Source: Nymphaea colorata
Lineage: Eukaryota > Streptophyta > Magnoliopsida > Nymphaeales > Nymphaeaceae
Direction: 5' to 3'
NCBI RefSeq assembly: GCF_008831285.2
Contig: NC_045138.2
Span: 30,041,934-30,105,933, forward strand
Length of the DNA: 64,000 nucleotides
In this document: positions 1-10,691 of the stretch, piece by piece
Layout: each line of letters starts with the position of its first letter
Position numbering within the stretch: position 1 is the first letter of the stretch
Translations under genes and position numbers: made by a program
The notes under the pieces: model-generated
Seen by the model: only the letters and a program-made list of their open reading frames with translations
What the model was told of the DNA's origin: nothing
Databases searched by the model: none

Positions 1-1672
1 AGCAAATATTTGGATTTTGGCATTTATCTGAGAAACGTAGCCTTGAATCTTTCCTTCTTCAAGTAACGCTGTACAAGCAGGAACAATACAATGGCACATT
101 CATGTTTGAACTTGCGATAATTCATGAAAGCAATTTGTGGCCCTCAGAATGCGTCATTTATGATATGACCCGCAATTCATGGCCCTCAGACAGACAGAAA
201 AAGGAAGACAAGAACCTCGGAATGCTGGAAACCATCCATGGTCTTGGGAATCAGCAAAATATGACTTGAATATTGCAGATTACTATCAGGAAATGTCATC
301 TCTTTCACCTTCTATTACTATAGTTTGAGTATCTGTCAATATGATCTTGTCAAATCTATGATAAGGACAACAAAAGTATCGTAGCTTTTCCAAAACCATA
401 TCCAAGAAATTTGCATATAAACTTAGTAACTGAAGGAAAACCTTAAGTATCATGACCTGTGATTCTATCCACATGAATCGGCGGCGGCACAAAAGAAGCT
501 TGTAACAAAAGAAAGGAGAAAAAGACATCAAAATAAAACAAAAGATATGTGCTCGAACTTCATTATGCATTGTAGGAGTTCCACCTTCGGCAGAGTGATG
601 CAACTGCTTTGGCATATGCTTCTTCATCATCGTTAGAAGCTCTCGTGCATGACAAAGCTATTCAATACACACAATTACCATGAACATTAATTCCTCTACT
701 CATGCCCCACCACCTCCAATCCTGAAAATGTTGCCTAATCACTTCAATCCCTATCAGTGGAGTCTATTAGTGCTTGAAAACACAAGTGTGATTAAGGGTC
801 AGTTTTGGAGTATACTACCCAACTGATCCTTGCTTAAGGGTTTTGTTCGGTGAGTAAAAAGAGTATTTTATCCTGCCACTCAATAAAAAGTACCGATGCT
901 TCAGGTTAACAGTCTTGTTGTACATGTCAATAAATATATATTGAGCAGGAGGTGTGAGAAACTTAGAACCCAATGATCTCTCTCACTCCCTGGAGAAACA
1001 GATACAAATGGTTAGAAAAAAAAAGTAATTTTTTCAAAGGTTAGCATGCTCAAACCCGAAGATAAGATATCTGCGTAGACAATATTTGAGTCATTTCAGC
1101 GCCGATGCCTTTATCTCATTTATTGTTTTTTTTTTCATTTTAAATTAATTTCAAATATTTAAATTCATTAAACATAAAATTAGGGCAGATACACAACGCG
1201 GCGAAAAGCAACATTAGCTTTCTGACCAATTTGCCCCGATATCAGGAAGATTGAGCAACGCTTAATAGGTTTCATACTTTATCGGGCAAAGGAGATGGCT
1301 TAGTGGAAGCCGTTACGTCTACTAATGTGTATGAGCTCCCACCGAACCCTATGGTATCATTTTAAGAAGAAATTAACCCTATGGTATCATTTTAAGAAGA
1401 AATTAAGTATATGATAAAGAAGATCCGTGGCTCTGTACAGAGGTGTTTCCCGTAAGCAATTCCTTCTCTCTTCCTCGTGCTGAGTGGCTGTCCACAGGAG
1501 GGTGACCAGTTTTTCTGCTTCCTTGGTTGGTTTCTGAATAAAGAAGAAGATCCCCAATCTCACTAAATCAGATACTAATACCAGCAAAGATAGAAAGAGG
1601 AGGGAGGGGGAGAGAAAGGCACGTCCTGTTCTCTATGTCTTCCGGTATAGGAGAAGAGGGGGTCCGTTGCTG
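1..1672. other. Non-coding flank upstream of the LIKE COV gene
   Basis: No gene is supported here. The only long frame (286-630, minus) has no recognisable domain and low-complexity composition. The stretch is AT-rich. A tRNA-like A-box motif (TGGCTTAGTGG) lies near 1296-1306 without a convincing B box. A 30-bp perfect tandem duplication lies at 1346-1405. The GA-rich stretch at about 1590-1620 probably belongs to the promoter or 5' leader of the next gene. Confidence 0.5.
1346..1405. repeat. 30-bp perfect tandem duplication
   Basis: Two identical head-to-tail copies of a 30-bp unit beginning ACCCTATGGTATC lie at 1346-1375 and 1376-1405. They sit about 270 bp upstream of the LIKE COV start codon. 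Confidence 0.9.
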
Positions 1673-4600
1673 ATGGGTGATAATAAATCGGTGAGTCCGA
1701 TGGCGGCAAGAGAGAGAGACAGAGAGCTGCTCATACCTGTTGGCGAGTCCCACGAGGATGGCGATTCAAAGGCTTCATCTTCTACTGCTTCATCTCATCA
1801 CTCGGGCAAGGAGGTCAGTGTCCCGTTTGCATTCATTCTCTTTCCTTTTTTGTGTGTGTGTGTGTGTTTTTTTTGTTTATTTGTGTCATTGGTATTCCGT
1901 TTTTCTTTTCTCGTTTTTATGGAAATTTCGAAGGGATGGGTCAGGGTTTTTGGGGTTAGGTTGGTTAAAATTTGAGAGTTTCATTGCCTTTGATTCTTTA
2001 ACGCACTTTTGACAACTATGGTCTTGTTTATTGTTTCTCATCGCTAATGGCTTCATGCCCAACAGCCCAAGTGGTTTTGGTATTGAAATTCGATCGGTGT
2101 CACTTCTGCTTTTAGGGTTTTTTGCTGTTAGGAGATAACGTACTTGCTAATCTGATCTCCTATACCTTCTTTGTTTTTTCTTTATGTCGGCGTAGTCTTC
2201 GTTGGAAAGCATTTTAGTCTTCATCATTGTCCTTGAATGAGGCAAAAGAGTTGCTGTTTGTTTTGCTTATGCTGGAAGAAACCTGACCTTTGATATGATA
2301 GGTGTTCCTCAAATTCCTAAATGAAACGATAGCAGTCGTGATAATCCAGCACAGTTTTCCCATAAGCTCTCTTGTCCTTTCAAGTTCCATTTCAACACAG
2401 ATTCATGTTGAACTTGTTGAAGCGGTTCACAGATATTATGGAGAAAGGCAAGAGTGAATCTTTCAGTAGAGTAGGGTGAAGCTTGGATGCCATTTGACAA
2501 TGGAAACCTAACTATGACCTAAACAAAATAAAAAAGAGCTTTGTCTTATCTTCCTAGTTAGTGCACAAATTGGTGAGATGTCACATGCTTACAATTGGTT
2601 CCGCTGCAATGGGTTTGATGATGAAACAACATCTATCTAGAAAAGCTGTCATATCGTATGAATTAGTGAGTTGATGAAATGAAGAAATTTCTCATTCTGA
2701 TTCTATGCACTGACTGCCGCAGCACATCTTGCCTTTTGGGTGCTCATATTTCAAGTCCATGTTTTTTACACTAAAGCATGGATTTGAGAGAGATTCCCTC
2801 AGATCTCAGATCCGTGGGGAATCAAATGCAACCTAAAGGTGCAATGAGAGCGGTTTCTCATGTTCAAGATCTCTGGTGCTTTCTCATGGAATCCAAACCG
2901 AGATTCAATCTGTAAAAAGATACCACTTAATTAGTCTATGTTGCACAGACTCCCCTAGTTAATAAAAAAGTTCATTCTTATCTTGTCCATCACCATCACA
3001 TCTGGACTTGTTGGACATGGCTATTTTCAAATTTCTGTTAATGCTGTTGAGGATGCTGCAAATAGCATATCAAGTGTAGAAGACTCCATTATGGTGTATG
3101 GACATTTCAGGAAAAGGAAGGTTGCAGTTGTGTCCCTAGGGGCTTGTTGGAATAAATGGTGGTTCTTAGCCTCTTAGGGTATAATTTTACTTGAATATCA
3201 TCTATATGGTGCACAATGAATACTTAATGATAACAATTAACAAGCTTTATGTATTTTGTCTTGTAGAGAAGCATAGCAATTTTATTTAAAGCTTCAAATG
3301 TTTTGTTAATTGTCCATATGCCTTTTTTTTTGGGTCATGAAAAGATTTTTATTTGATCAGGATTCATCTTTGCGTGTTTTCCTTTCCCTGCTTCTCCTTG
3401 TAACCTCTATTTTTTCTGTTCAATTTTGTTTTAAATATATGACTTTACATAAAATTTTGCACAACAAGAACCAAATATCTGCAATTCTTTCTGGTATTCT
3501 TTGTCCATTCATTTTGCTTTCCTCTAACAATGATTATTCCTCTGAATGGTAATCAATGAATGCTTGTCTGCTTGCGATTTCTCTTACAAAATATAGAAAT
3601 TTTGCTTGAAAGCTTATACTTGTCATAATTAATTCCATTAAAAAATCATGAGACCAGGTGTATCTGTAAGTTTATTATCTCTTTTCCTTTCAATATGCTG
3701 ATTGTTGTATTAACATGGTTATCACATTTATAAATATGAGCATGATTTTATTTCCAAGCTAGTAGAATGTACTAAACATATTGTAGGTTTTTGAGTAAGA
3801 TCAAGATGTGTCATGTTTCTCAAGCAAGAATCCTGATAAAAATAAGATAGGACATTGAGACATGTAATAACTAATAAGGAAATCAGATGAAATGTAATAT
3901 GTTACAAGATTCTGTGGCACACAGAATGATCATGTGCATGTATTAACCAGGCTGTAAAACAAACTTCATATTGAACATGTTTAGCAGTTTATCCCCCCTT
4001 TGTCTTGGAGCACACAAGCATGTAGAAACCAGCATATGGGCAAATGTTATATTATTAGGAGGATGTGAAACTTAGGATGCTCATTTTGCTTGGCAGAAAA
4101 TTTGAATGTTTAAACTTCTGCATGTTCAATCTTGTTGTTTGCTTCTTGATGTTTTTGTGCTGTGTAAAATTTTTTTTCTTTAAGTAGATATATGCCAATG
4201 GCATCTTATGATTGACTATGCTAAAATAGGATGTCAGAAAAGAAAATTCAAGAAATGAAGTTTCTGTTTGCTTGTAATATTTTTCATTAGCAATCTGAGA
4301 AAGTTGTCCAGTTTATATACTTTACAGTTTACACTTGTTCTTTATGCTCTGTTTCCTTCTCATTGGACTTTGCTTCATCACTAGCTACTTTGGCCATCCT
4401 ATTGCCTGCTCAGGCTTCAGTCTATGTACATATAGTTATGTTGTGTTGGTCTGTAGGCTCATCAATATCAATATTCAAGGCATTCTATTCATCCTAAAGT
4501 ATCATCCCTCCAGCCAATAGTGGCTACTGGATGAACGATGAACTATCTTGTTGCTTGTAATATATTTCAATCTGAGAAAATTGTCCAGTTTATATACTTT

Positions 4601-5924
4601 ACACTAGTTGTTTATGCTCTGTTTCCTTCTCACTGGACTTTGCTTCATCACTAGCTTTGGCCATCTTTGCCTGCTCAGGTTTTAGTCTATGTACATATAA
4701 TTATGTTGTGTTGTTCTATAGGCTCCTCAATATCAAGATTCAAGATATTCTGTTCATGCTAAAGTGTCATCCCTCCAGCCAATAGTAGCCACTGGATGAA
4801 AGATATTTCAGTAGATGTTTCAACAAAAAAGTTTTATCAGTACATAAAAAGGTGTCAAAATGCCTGCATGTCCATTTACAATTTTCTATTGCAAGCTGAC
4901 ATGAGGGTGTTGGAAACAAAAGTCTCATGCTGGCTTGCTCTCTTGTTGTACTACTGTATGCCAACTATGTCTAGTTACATGTTATGCCATTGTTTCTTTT
5001 TGGTGATTTATCTGATGCACTTGAATAGTCATGCTTCGCTATGTGTTCAGTTAGTGCATATGCATTTGTGTAGTCCATCGTATGTGCTGAATTGCGAAAG
5101 TATGAGTTTGTGAGTCGTATATTATATACTTATCTATGCCTGACATTATTTCATCAAGTTTGACCAGAATCTAATTTTTGTGGAACCTAAAAGGAACAGA
5201 TTAGCGAAGTGGTCTAGATGACATTTTTCAAGTGAGGATTTGAGGTACCCATGCTATGACTCATTTAGGGCCAATTAGAGGACCAGTTGATCATATCACA
5301 TGTCAAGCTATTTCCAAAATTTTCAGCATAACTAAGATAACCAATCTCAATTAGCGTCTCTCCTTTCCTTAGATATGTTTGTAAAGCGACTCCTTTTCTT
5401 TAGAGATGTTTGTAAAGCGAGGAAAGCATGATAAAGAATTGCAACAATGAAATAACAGCAGATAAGGTAGGACGAGAAAAAGTTTAGCAATTAAGCTTCT
5501 CCTGAAAAGTAAGAAACCAGCAAGTGTATGTGAATTCCATGTATTGGAAATATTGGTAATGGGGATGACCAAATTAGGCATGAAGAACAACAGATTTATA
5601 GAGCCTGCTTTTTTTCGTTATTTTTTTCATCAAGTATTCTTGTTTGGATCTTGAATCTCATATTTTACTTATTCTTATCTTTTTTTAGGCATTTTATAAA
5701 GTTATTCGAAGCTGGGCCTCAAAGAAATTCATGACAGGATGGTGAGTTTCTCCTTTCCTAAGTTACACGCAACCAACCTTTATTCCTCCCTCATACAACA
5801 TGGGTTTGCTTATCTTGGTGGCTTATCAATTCGTTGATTAGCTGAACTCTCTTTATTTCTTATGTACTATTCGTTGTAGTTTTTTCGATGGTTCTCCTAT
5901 GTGTGTGTGTGTGTATGCGCGCGC

Positions 5925-5958
<34 letters not shown>

Positions 5959-7607
5959 TGGCTTGGTTTGACTTAGGCCTTTTTTTTTTTCCAAATTTAA
6001 GGTGCATGTACCTTTCTTTCTTCCTTTTTCCTTATGGTATGCAAATGTAGTACTGAAGCATATCTTAGATTTATGTGTGACTATTGAAGAGCTGTATGAA
6101 GTTGATGTATCACGGCCAATTCTGAAAAAGAGATAGAACACTGATGTATTATCTACTCTAATTTTTTTTTGAAGATATTTTTGTTTGTGTATATGCATGT
6201 GCATGCACCTCTCTTCGCAGTTTGAATACATTGCTTTTGAATTGTAATCTATGTAAGTCAAAACATTGAAATTGAGGTGATTTGGATGCTTTAGTGTGCA
6301 AATTGTTGTCTTTTAGTCCGTCTCAACAATCCTTGTTTGTTTTTGCAGTGTCATCCTGTTTCCTATAGCAATCACTTTCTACATTACGTGGTGGTTTATT
6401 CATTTTGTGGATGGGTTTTTTTCTCCAATATATGCTCAACTGGGCATCAACATATTTGGTAAGTATTCGTTCTTATTTGAAAGAAATGGTTATGATGATG
6501 TGCTTGAAACTTATTCCCATTTTATGCTTTGTCTCATCATTTAATTGCATTTAGAATCTCAGTTTGTTGTTGCTGTCCCTCTTCCAGGACTTGGTTTCGT
6601 AACCTCCATAACTTTCATCTTTTTGGTTGGGGTTTTCATGTCTTCATGGCTTGGAGCATCTGTGCTGAACCTGGGAGAGTGGTTCATTAAAAGAATGCCA
6701 TTTGTGCGGCACATTTATAATGCATCTAAGCAAATTAGCGCAGCAATATCACCTGGCAAGTCACTTCCTAAAATTTATCACCTCAATTTTCAATCTAAGT
6801 GCCTATTTTGTTACTGATTTTCATGTTGTACAAATGCAGACCAGAACAGCCAAGCCTTCAAGGAAGTTGCCATCATAAGGCACCCACGAGTTGGTGAATA
6901 TGCATTTGGTTTCATCACCTCATCTGTTACTCTGCAGGTCCATACTGGTCCTCCCTGTGATCTTGTCAGCTCTCATTCTATTCTCTGAACCTTCTTATGA
7001 AGAAAATCTGATGCTTTAGAAAATTATTTTTTACCTAGAAGATGTGTATAAAAGTGTCAACATGAGGTTGTCAGAAAGTTACAAGGGTTTCCCAACTTTT
7101 CCAAGGTTGTCGGCTTTTCCATCTCTTAATTGATTTTTGTGCATCACGTGGATTAGAATGGGTTAGGCAGTTTAACTATAATTTTGTTGATACTAACATT
7201 TATCTGATTTCTTTTTTGTTTGTTTTCTCTACACTTGTTTCAAGCATCTGTTATGCTAACCTTATGATCCCTCGTTTAGCACTATTCTGGTGAAGAGGAG
7301 CTCTGCTGTGTCTATGTACCCACCAACCACCTTTACATTGGTGATATATTCCTGATCAATTCAAAAGATGTTATCAGGCCAAATTTATCGGTCCGTGAAG
7401 GAATTGGTAAGCATTCATTTGCAGCTTCCCTTCTTGCACCAGTATGGACTAGCGTCCTTTTTTCGACAGTTAAGCAATAACCTCGTTTTATGTGGGTTAA
7501 ATCCTGCAGAGATTGTCGTTTCTGGTGGGATGTCAATGCCCCAGATATTATCAACGCTAGACTCCGATGTTATTCAAGTTGACAGGACGAGAGCTACCAG
7601 AAGCTGA
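1673..7607 (+). CDS. LCV: LIKE COV (DUF502) membrane protein
   Basis: Seven exons: 1673-1813, 5689-5741, 6349-6458, 6588-6755, 6840-6937, 7280-7406 and 7510-7607, 264 aa. COV/LCV proteins are plant integral membrane proteins of the DUF502 family; COV1 affects vascular patterning and the family is reported at Golgi/TGN membranes. Seen here: a Ser-rich soluble N-terminus with RERDRELLIP, then two hydrophobic segments (about residues 66-85, VILFPIAITFYITWWF; about 103-125, VTSITFIFLVGVF). These are followed by the conserved soluble part with GEWFIKRMPFVRHIY, EVAIIRHPRVGEYAFGF, LCCVYVPTNHLYIGD and EIVVSGGMSMPQIL. ATG 1673 gives the family's usual N-terminus; a second in-frame ATG is at 1700. Intron 1 is 3.9 kb. 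Intron 4 starts with GC instead of GT. Length and motifs fit a complete LCV1/LCV2-type gene. Confidence 0.93.
4271..4801. repeat. About 250-bp tandem duplication in LIKE COV intron 1
   Basis: The stretches 4271-4534 and 4554-4801 are diverged copies. Both run from CTTGTAATAT through TTATGCTCTGTTTCCTTCTC to CCAGCCAATAGT and ACTGGATGAA, with small indels and point changes. Only about 20 bp separates them, so this is a local duplication and not two transposon insertions. Confidence 0.85.
5900..5958. repeat. Compound (GT)n(GC)n(GT)n(GA)n microsatellite
   Basis: Alternating GT, a short GCGCGC block, GT again and then GA repeats lie in LIKE COV intron 2. The tract produces spurious reading frames on the minus strand. 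Confidence 0.9.
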
Positions 7608-9874
7608 ATCAGTCATACTGCTCTGTGCTTCTCATCAAGTATACCGAATGCCATCAGTTTTTACAACTAGTTGGTGTATATCGTTTCTGCTATTTGCACA
7701 AGTTTTCTCGACTCAGGGCTGGGGATTTCTTTATCGCATGTAAATTATAGATGGATTTTCACACATTTTTTACAGCATGGAAGGATCAGACTTCCACTTC
7801 TTATTGTGATGCTTGGTTAGTTCAAGCCTTTGTATCATGTCTTTCTGTTCGTTTGAACCCTGTAGAAACCTTAGAAGTTTGAAATTTTCATCTCTGTAAC
7901 GTCTTCCATCATATCGTAGAATGGAAACAGCTTGTCGTCTTGATATGCCAATCTTGTGCAGGTTTAGGATTGGAGTTGTTCAGAGTTTGTAAACTAAGAA
8001 ACGAAGAAATACTTGCACTTCACTTTTATTGTTATTGATTTTCTGGTAGCCAGGGATAACCGCCTGTCTTGGACCTCTTTCTACAACAACTTCCAGGTCT
8101 CTTCGTGTATTGGTTCAGCACTGACATAATCAGGCATATACATTATATTGGGTTAGCGCTAACATCATCAGAAATCAGGCATACAAGTATATTGGTTCAG
8201 TACTAGCATCATCAGAATGCAGGCGTGATACTTGGTTTCCTTTTTAGTAGTCTTTTTTGAAGAAAAAAAATAATAAATGGTGAGGAACCCTTGAAGAACC
8301 AAGCTATTTGAGAGACTTGCTTCTTGAAGGAATAACTTTTTGAGAAATTCTTACAAGGACATGAAAAAGCTGAAGACCCAAAGGCAGGGTGGACACTTTA
8401 TCTCCCCCTATTGCATGGTTTATCCTACTTTCGCTATGCGGCAACTGAGATGGGATTCAACCATGTTATTTTCCTTTATAGGTTGCCTACAGTCTTCGTG
8501 CTAGTGGGGAAGGAGATATCTGTAAGTAGCCAAAGCTCTTCCCCCCCCTGTCCTTAGAGTCGAGGGTTGCTTCGGGACCTAATTGGTGATTGACACACCC
8601 ATCAACTAAATTGCGCACCTACTGTTTATGGTCCAGGAGAGTAGCGACTCATGGGAATACTGTAGTCTTTGTGGAAAGTGCTTAAATTCTCTTAAATGCC
8701 TGTTTTCTAGCATCAACTGACTTGTGTTTCTACCCAAGTAAAAGACAACGGCTTCTAAAAAAAAATCACTTCACATTGGTATGATCTGAAAATGCATGGG
8801 AAATTGGGTCGATTGAATTCATTACGGTACTGCCACAACCATATCTCAACTGTTTAAATCCCCATGAAGACTACAACCATACCAGTTTCACACCTGAGAT
8901 GTTCTTTCAACTCAAATAACTGAAACTGGCTACCCAAGTAAGATGCCTGCCTCTTTATGTCGAATGAAGAAGCATTACGAGCCCTACTGACAAGATGTTG
9001 TATACGGGTCTTCTTTGTTTCAATCTTGAGGTTGTACCCTCTCCCAATTAGTGGTGAACACGAGTCAAGTTAGGTTGGCTTGAGCTAAGCTTGAATTGGA
9101 GCTGACCTCAAGTCCACTTGCTTCAGCTCTGCTTCAAGCTTTAGAAAGCTCAGGCCTAGGCAAGCAGAGCTCACTACAAAAAAAGATCTATGAGTAATTC
9201 GAAGGCTGTCTCATTGTACTAAAGGCAAGCTTTATGTTGGAAAGGAAAAACAAATCTTACACATGTGCTCTTAACGAGCTTAAATGGGCTCGAACTAGAG
9301 TCAGTTAGACATATCAGTCAAGCTCCCACGGAGTTCGTACGAGTCAAGATTGAGTTGCTGCTGCTCATTCTCCAACCTACTCCCCATAGATAAGAATACG
9401 AGAGAAATCATAAAGGTTGGTTGTGTTTGTTTAACGTTGGTCTCTGTGATGATCTGAGACTAATAGGATCTCATATATGCGGATTTAAGGTTGGATCATC
9501 TCCCTTTCAATTGGATCTTAAGTTTATGGTTTTTAACATATAACTTGGTTTTAAGATTCAAGTTATTGAGAAAGATCTTTCAAAACACACCTTTTAATAC
9601 AAAGATCTGAGACCATCAAACACAATTAGATGGTTGGGACCTGAGGTTTTATAAAACGATGACACAATATCCTCGGCACCACACTTTGACGCGTTTGCAA
9701 ACATGGGACCAACCTGATATGGAAGGACCCGCGGAATCCAAAAATTTGAGGAGATTAGATTACGTTTCCGTTATCTCGAGTCGGATCAGTTCCTACTTTT
9801 GAGGCTGACGAAGAGGAGTGGAGCCAAGCGTCCAGAAAAGAGAGAGGAAGGGGCTTTTATGGAAGGGGCTGCGG
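7608..9874. other. LIKE COV 3' flank and intergenic repeats
   Basis: The first few hundred bases after the stop are probably 3' UTR. Three degenerate copies of a roughly 45-bp unit with TATTGGTTCAG...CATCATCAGAAT occur at about 8110-8225. The stretch 9060-9360 is rich in AGCTCAAGCT-like words, typical of old transposon debris. A possible MITE lies at about 9419-9626. No coding frame of note. Confidence 0.5.
9419..9626. mobile_element. Possible MITE with imperfect terminal inverted repeats
   Basis: The left end GGTTGTGTTTG...TTGGTCTC (9419-9443) is the inverse of the right end GAGACCATCAAACACAATT (9610-9628), with a 6-bp gap in the pairing. The interior is AT-rich and non-coding. No clear target duplication was found, so the class is open. 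Similar GCGTTTGATT ends recur elsewhere in the window. Confidence 0.35.
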
Positions 9875-9924
9875 AAACCCTAGAACGCTCTTTCTCTCCC
9901 TCTCTCCCTCGCCTTATATATAAA
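9875..9924 (+). promoter_or_regulatory. Promoter of the snoRNA unit: telo-box plus TATA box
   Basis: AAACCCTA at 9875-9882 is a telo-box. TATATAAA at 9917-9924 is a strong TATA box about 35 bp further on, so transcription probably starts near 9945-9955 in CTAAGGGTCTCACC. Telo-boxes, often with site II elements and a TATA box, are known in plant promoters of snoRNA and ribosomal protein genes. GGGGCTT and GGGGCTG just upstream resemble but do not exactly match site II. Two TTAGGGTT words (inverse telo motif) lie downstream at about 10013 and 10035. The assignment is inferred from motif order and from the snoRNAs that follow. Confidence 0.7.
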
Positions 9925-10126
9925 TTGGTTCTTGTAGGCTAAGGGTCTCACCATTCTGCTCATCCTCTTCTTGTCTTCTTCCTTCCATCTCTCTGGTTTC
10001 ATCCGTCTCTGTTAGGGTTACGGTTTTCATCTCATTAGGGTTCCCCATTCTCTGCGCTGTTTCTTACTCAATTTTTATGCTTTCATCCCTCTCCGTTGCG
10101 CTCAAGGTTTTCATCTATTTAGGTCC

Positions 10127-10177
<51 letters not shown>
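10127..10177 (+). repeat. (CT)n(GT)n tract in the snoRNA precursor
   Basis: About 11 CT units followed by about 14 GT units lie between the inferred transcription start and the first snoRNA. A second (CT)n run at about 10287-10310 separates the first and second snoRNAs. Both would be in the primary transcript. Confidence 0.85.
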
Positions 10178-10180
<3 letters not shown>

Positions 10181-10186
10181 GTAAGA

Positions 10187-10281
10187 GAAAATGGGGACGA
10201 TGAGGAAACGGTGAAAGGTCTCGTTCGTCGTAATGGCTATTGCGCCTTGCCGACCACTCTGAAATATCACCACCCATATTC
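10187..10281 (+). ncRNA. U30: Box C/D snoRNA U30 (guides 18S rRNA, human A1383 equivalent)
   Basis: Box C is ACGATGA at 10197-10203 (one change from RUGAUGA) and box D is CUGA at 10259-10262. Between them AGGTCTCGTTCGT (10216-10228) is perfectly complementary over 13 nt to the conserved 18S segment ACGAACGAGACCT. The D' box that follows is degenerate (CGTA). The fifth nucleotide upstream of it pairs with the second A of CGAA. Human U30 uses the same guide in the same register for 18S A1383; the plant position is about A1330. CTCTGAAAT around box D also resembles human U30. GAAAATGGG (10187-10195) and CCCATATTC (10273-10281) can pair as an external stem, but the 3' arm lies about 10 nt beyond box D, so the ends are approximate. 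Confidence 0.8.
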
Positions 10282-10330
10282 TGAGTCCTCTCTCTCTCTC
10301 TCTCTCTCTCGCGTCTGTTTTAGGGGGTAA

Positions 10331-10423
10331 GTCTGATGGCCGAGGATGACATCAAACAATGACAAGCATATGTCCGAATAATCATATGTGGACTCCTAAT
10401 CTTCTCTCTGAGGCCTTTGAGAC
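10331..10423 (+). ncRNA. U27: Box C/D snoRNA U27 (guides 18S rRNA A27/A28)
   Basis: Terminal stem: GTCT...GGCC (10331-10341) pairs with GGCC...AGAC (10412-10423). It closes directly on box C AGGATGA (10343-10349, one change from consensus) and box D CTGA (10408-10411). GACAAGCATATG (10361-10372) is perfectly complementary to CATATGCTTGTC near the 5' end of 18S rRNA. It is followed by T and a D' box CCGA (10374-10377). The fifth nucleotide upstream of D' pairs with the second A of CAUAUG. This is the site methylated by U27 in human (A27) and snR74 in yeast (A28), and AATGACAAGCATATG is shared with human U27. The guide upstream of box D has no target I recognise. The gene sits 50 nt downstream of U30 on the same strand. 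Confidence 0.9.
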
Positions 10424-10518
10424 CCCCCATTCCTCTCTATCTTTTTTGTTGCATAGTGTTTTGATCTTCGTTAGCATTTATTGCCTCTAGGGTAGAAAGT
10501 AAAGGAAAGGAAGTTTTT

Positions 10519-10608
10519 GGAGGTTTCTATGATGAAATAAGGGATGTTTATGATGTCTGAAAACTTAGTGACGATCTAATCCTACTGCCTTCCTTCTGAG
10601 AATCCTCC
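10519..10608 (+). ncRNA. Box C/D snoRNA, predicted guide for 18S AAGGAAGGCAG (yeast A420 equivalent)
   Basis: A textbook C/D RNA of 90 nt. The terminal stem GGAGGTTTC (10519-10527) pairs with GAATCCTCC (10600-10608) at 8 of 9 positions. Box C is a perfect ATGATGA (10529-10535), D' is CTGA (10557-10560), C' is GTGACGA (10568-10574) and box D is CTGA (10596-10599). CTGCCTTCCTT directly before box D is complementary over 11 nt to 18S AAGGAAGGCAG, with further pairing after one mismatch. The fifth nucleotide points to the A of AAGGA, which by my count is yeast A420 / human A468. The guide before D' (TATGATGT) matches 18S ACATCATA over only 8 nt, so a second target is uncertain. I do not know this RNA's plant family name. 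Confidence 0.87.
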
Positions 10609-10691
10609 ACCCGTTTTCTTCTTCGAGATTTTTCTTTTACTTTTACATTTGAACTGAGTCAATTTTTTTCTTATTTATTGTGATTTTTATC

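Noticed and set aside
286-630. 114-aa minus-strand frame near the left edge
   Set aside because: No recognisable domain or homologous motif, and no neighbouring exons that would extend it.
2615-2705. Possible C/D snoRNA (GATGATGA ... CTGA) in LIKE COV intron 1
   Set aside because: No terminal stem and no guide complementary to rRNA that I recognise, unlike the four at 10187-10792.
5860-6261. 133-aa minus-strand frame
   Set aside because: Created by the GT/GA microsatellite (THTHTH and SLSLSH runs) inside a LIKE COV intron.
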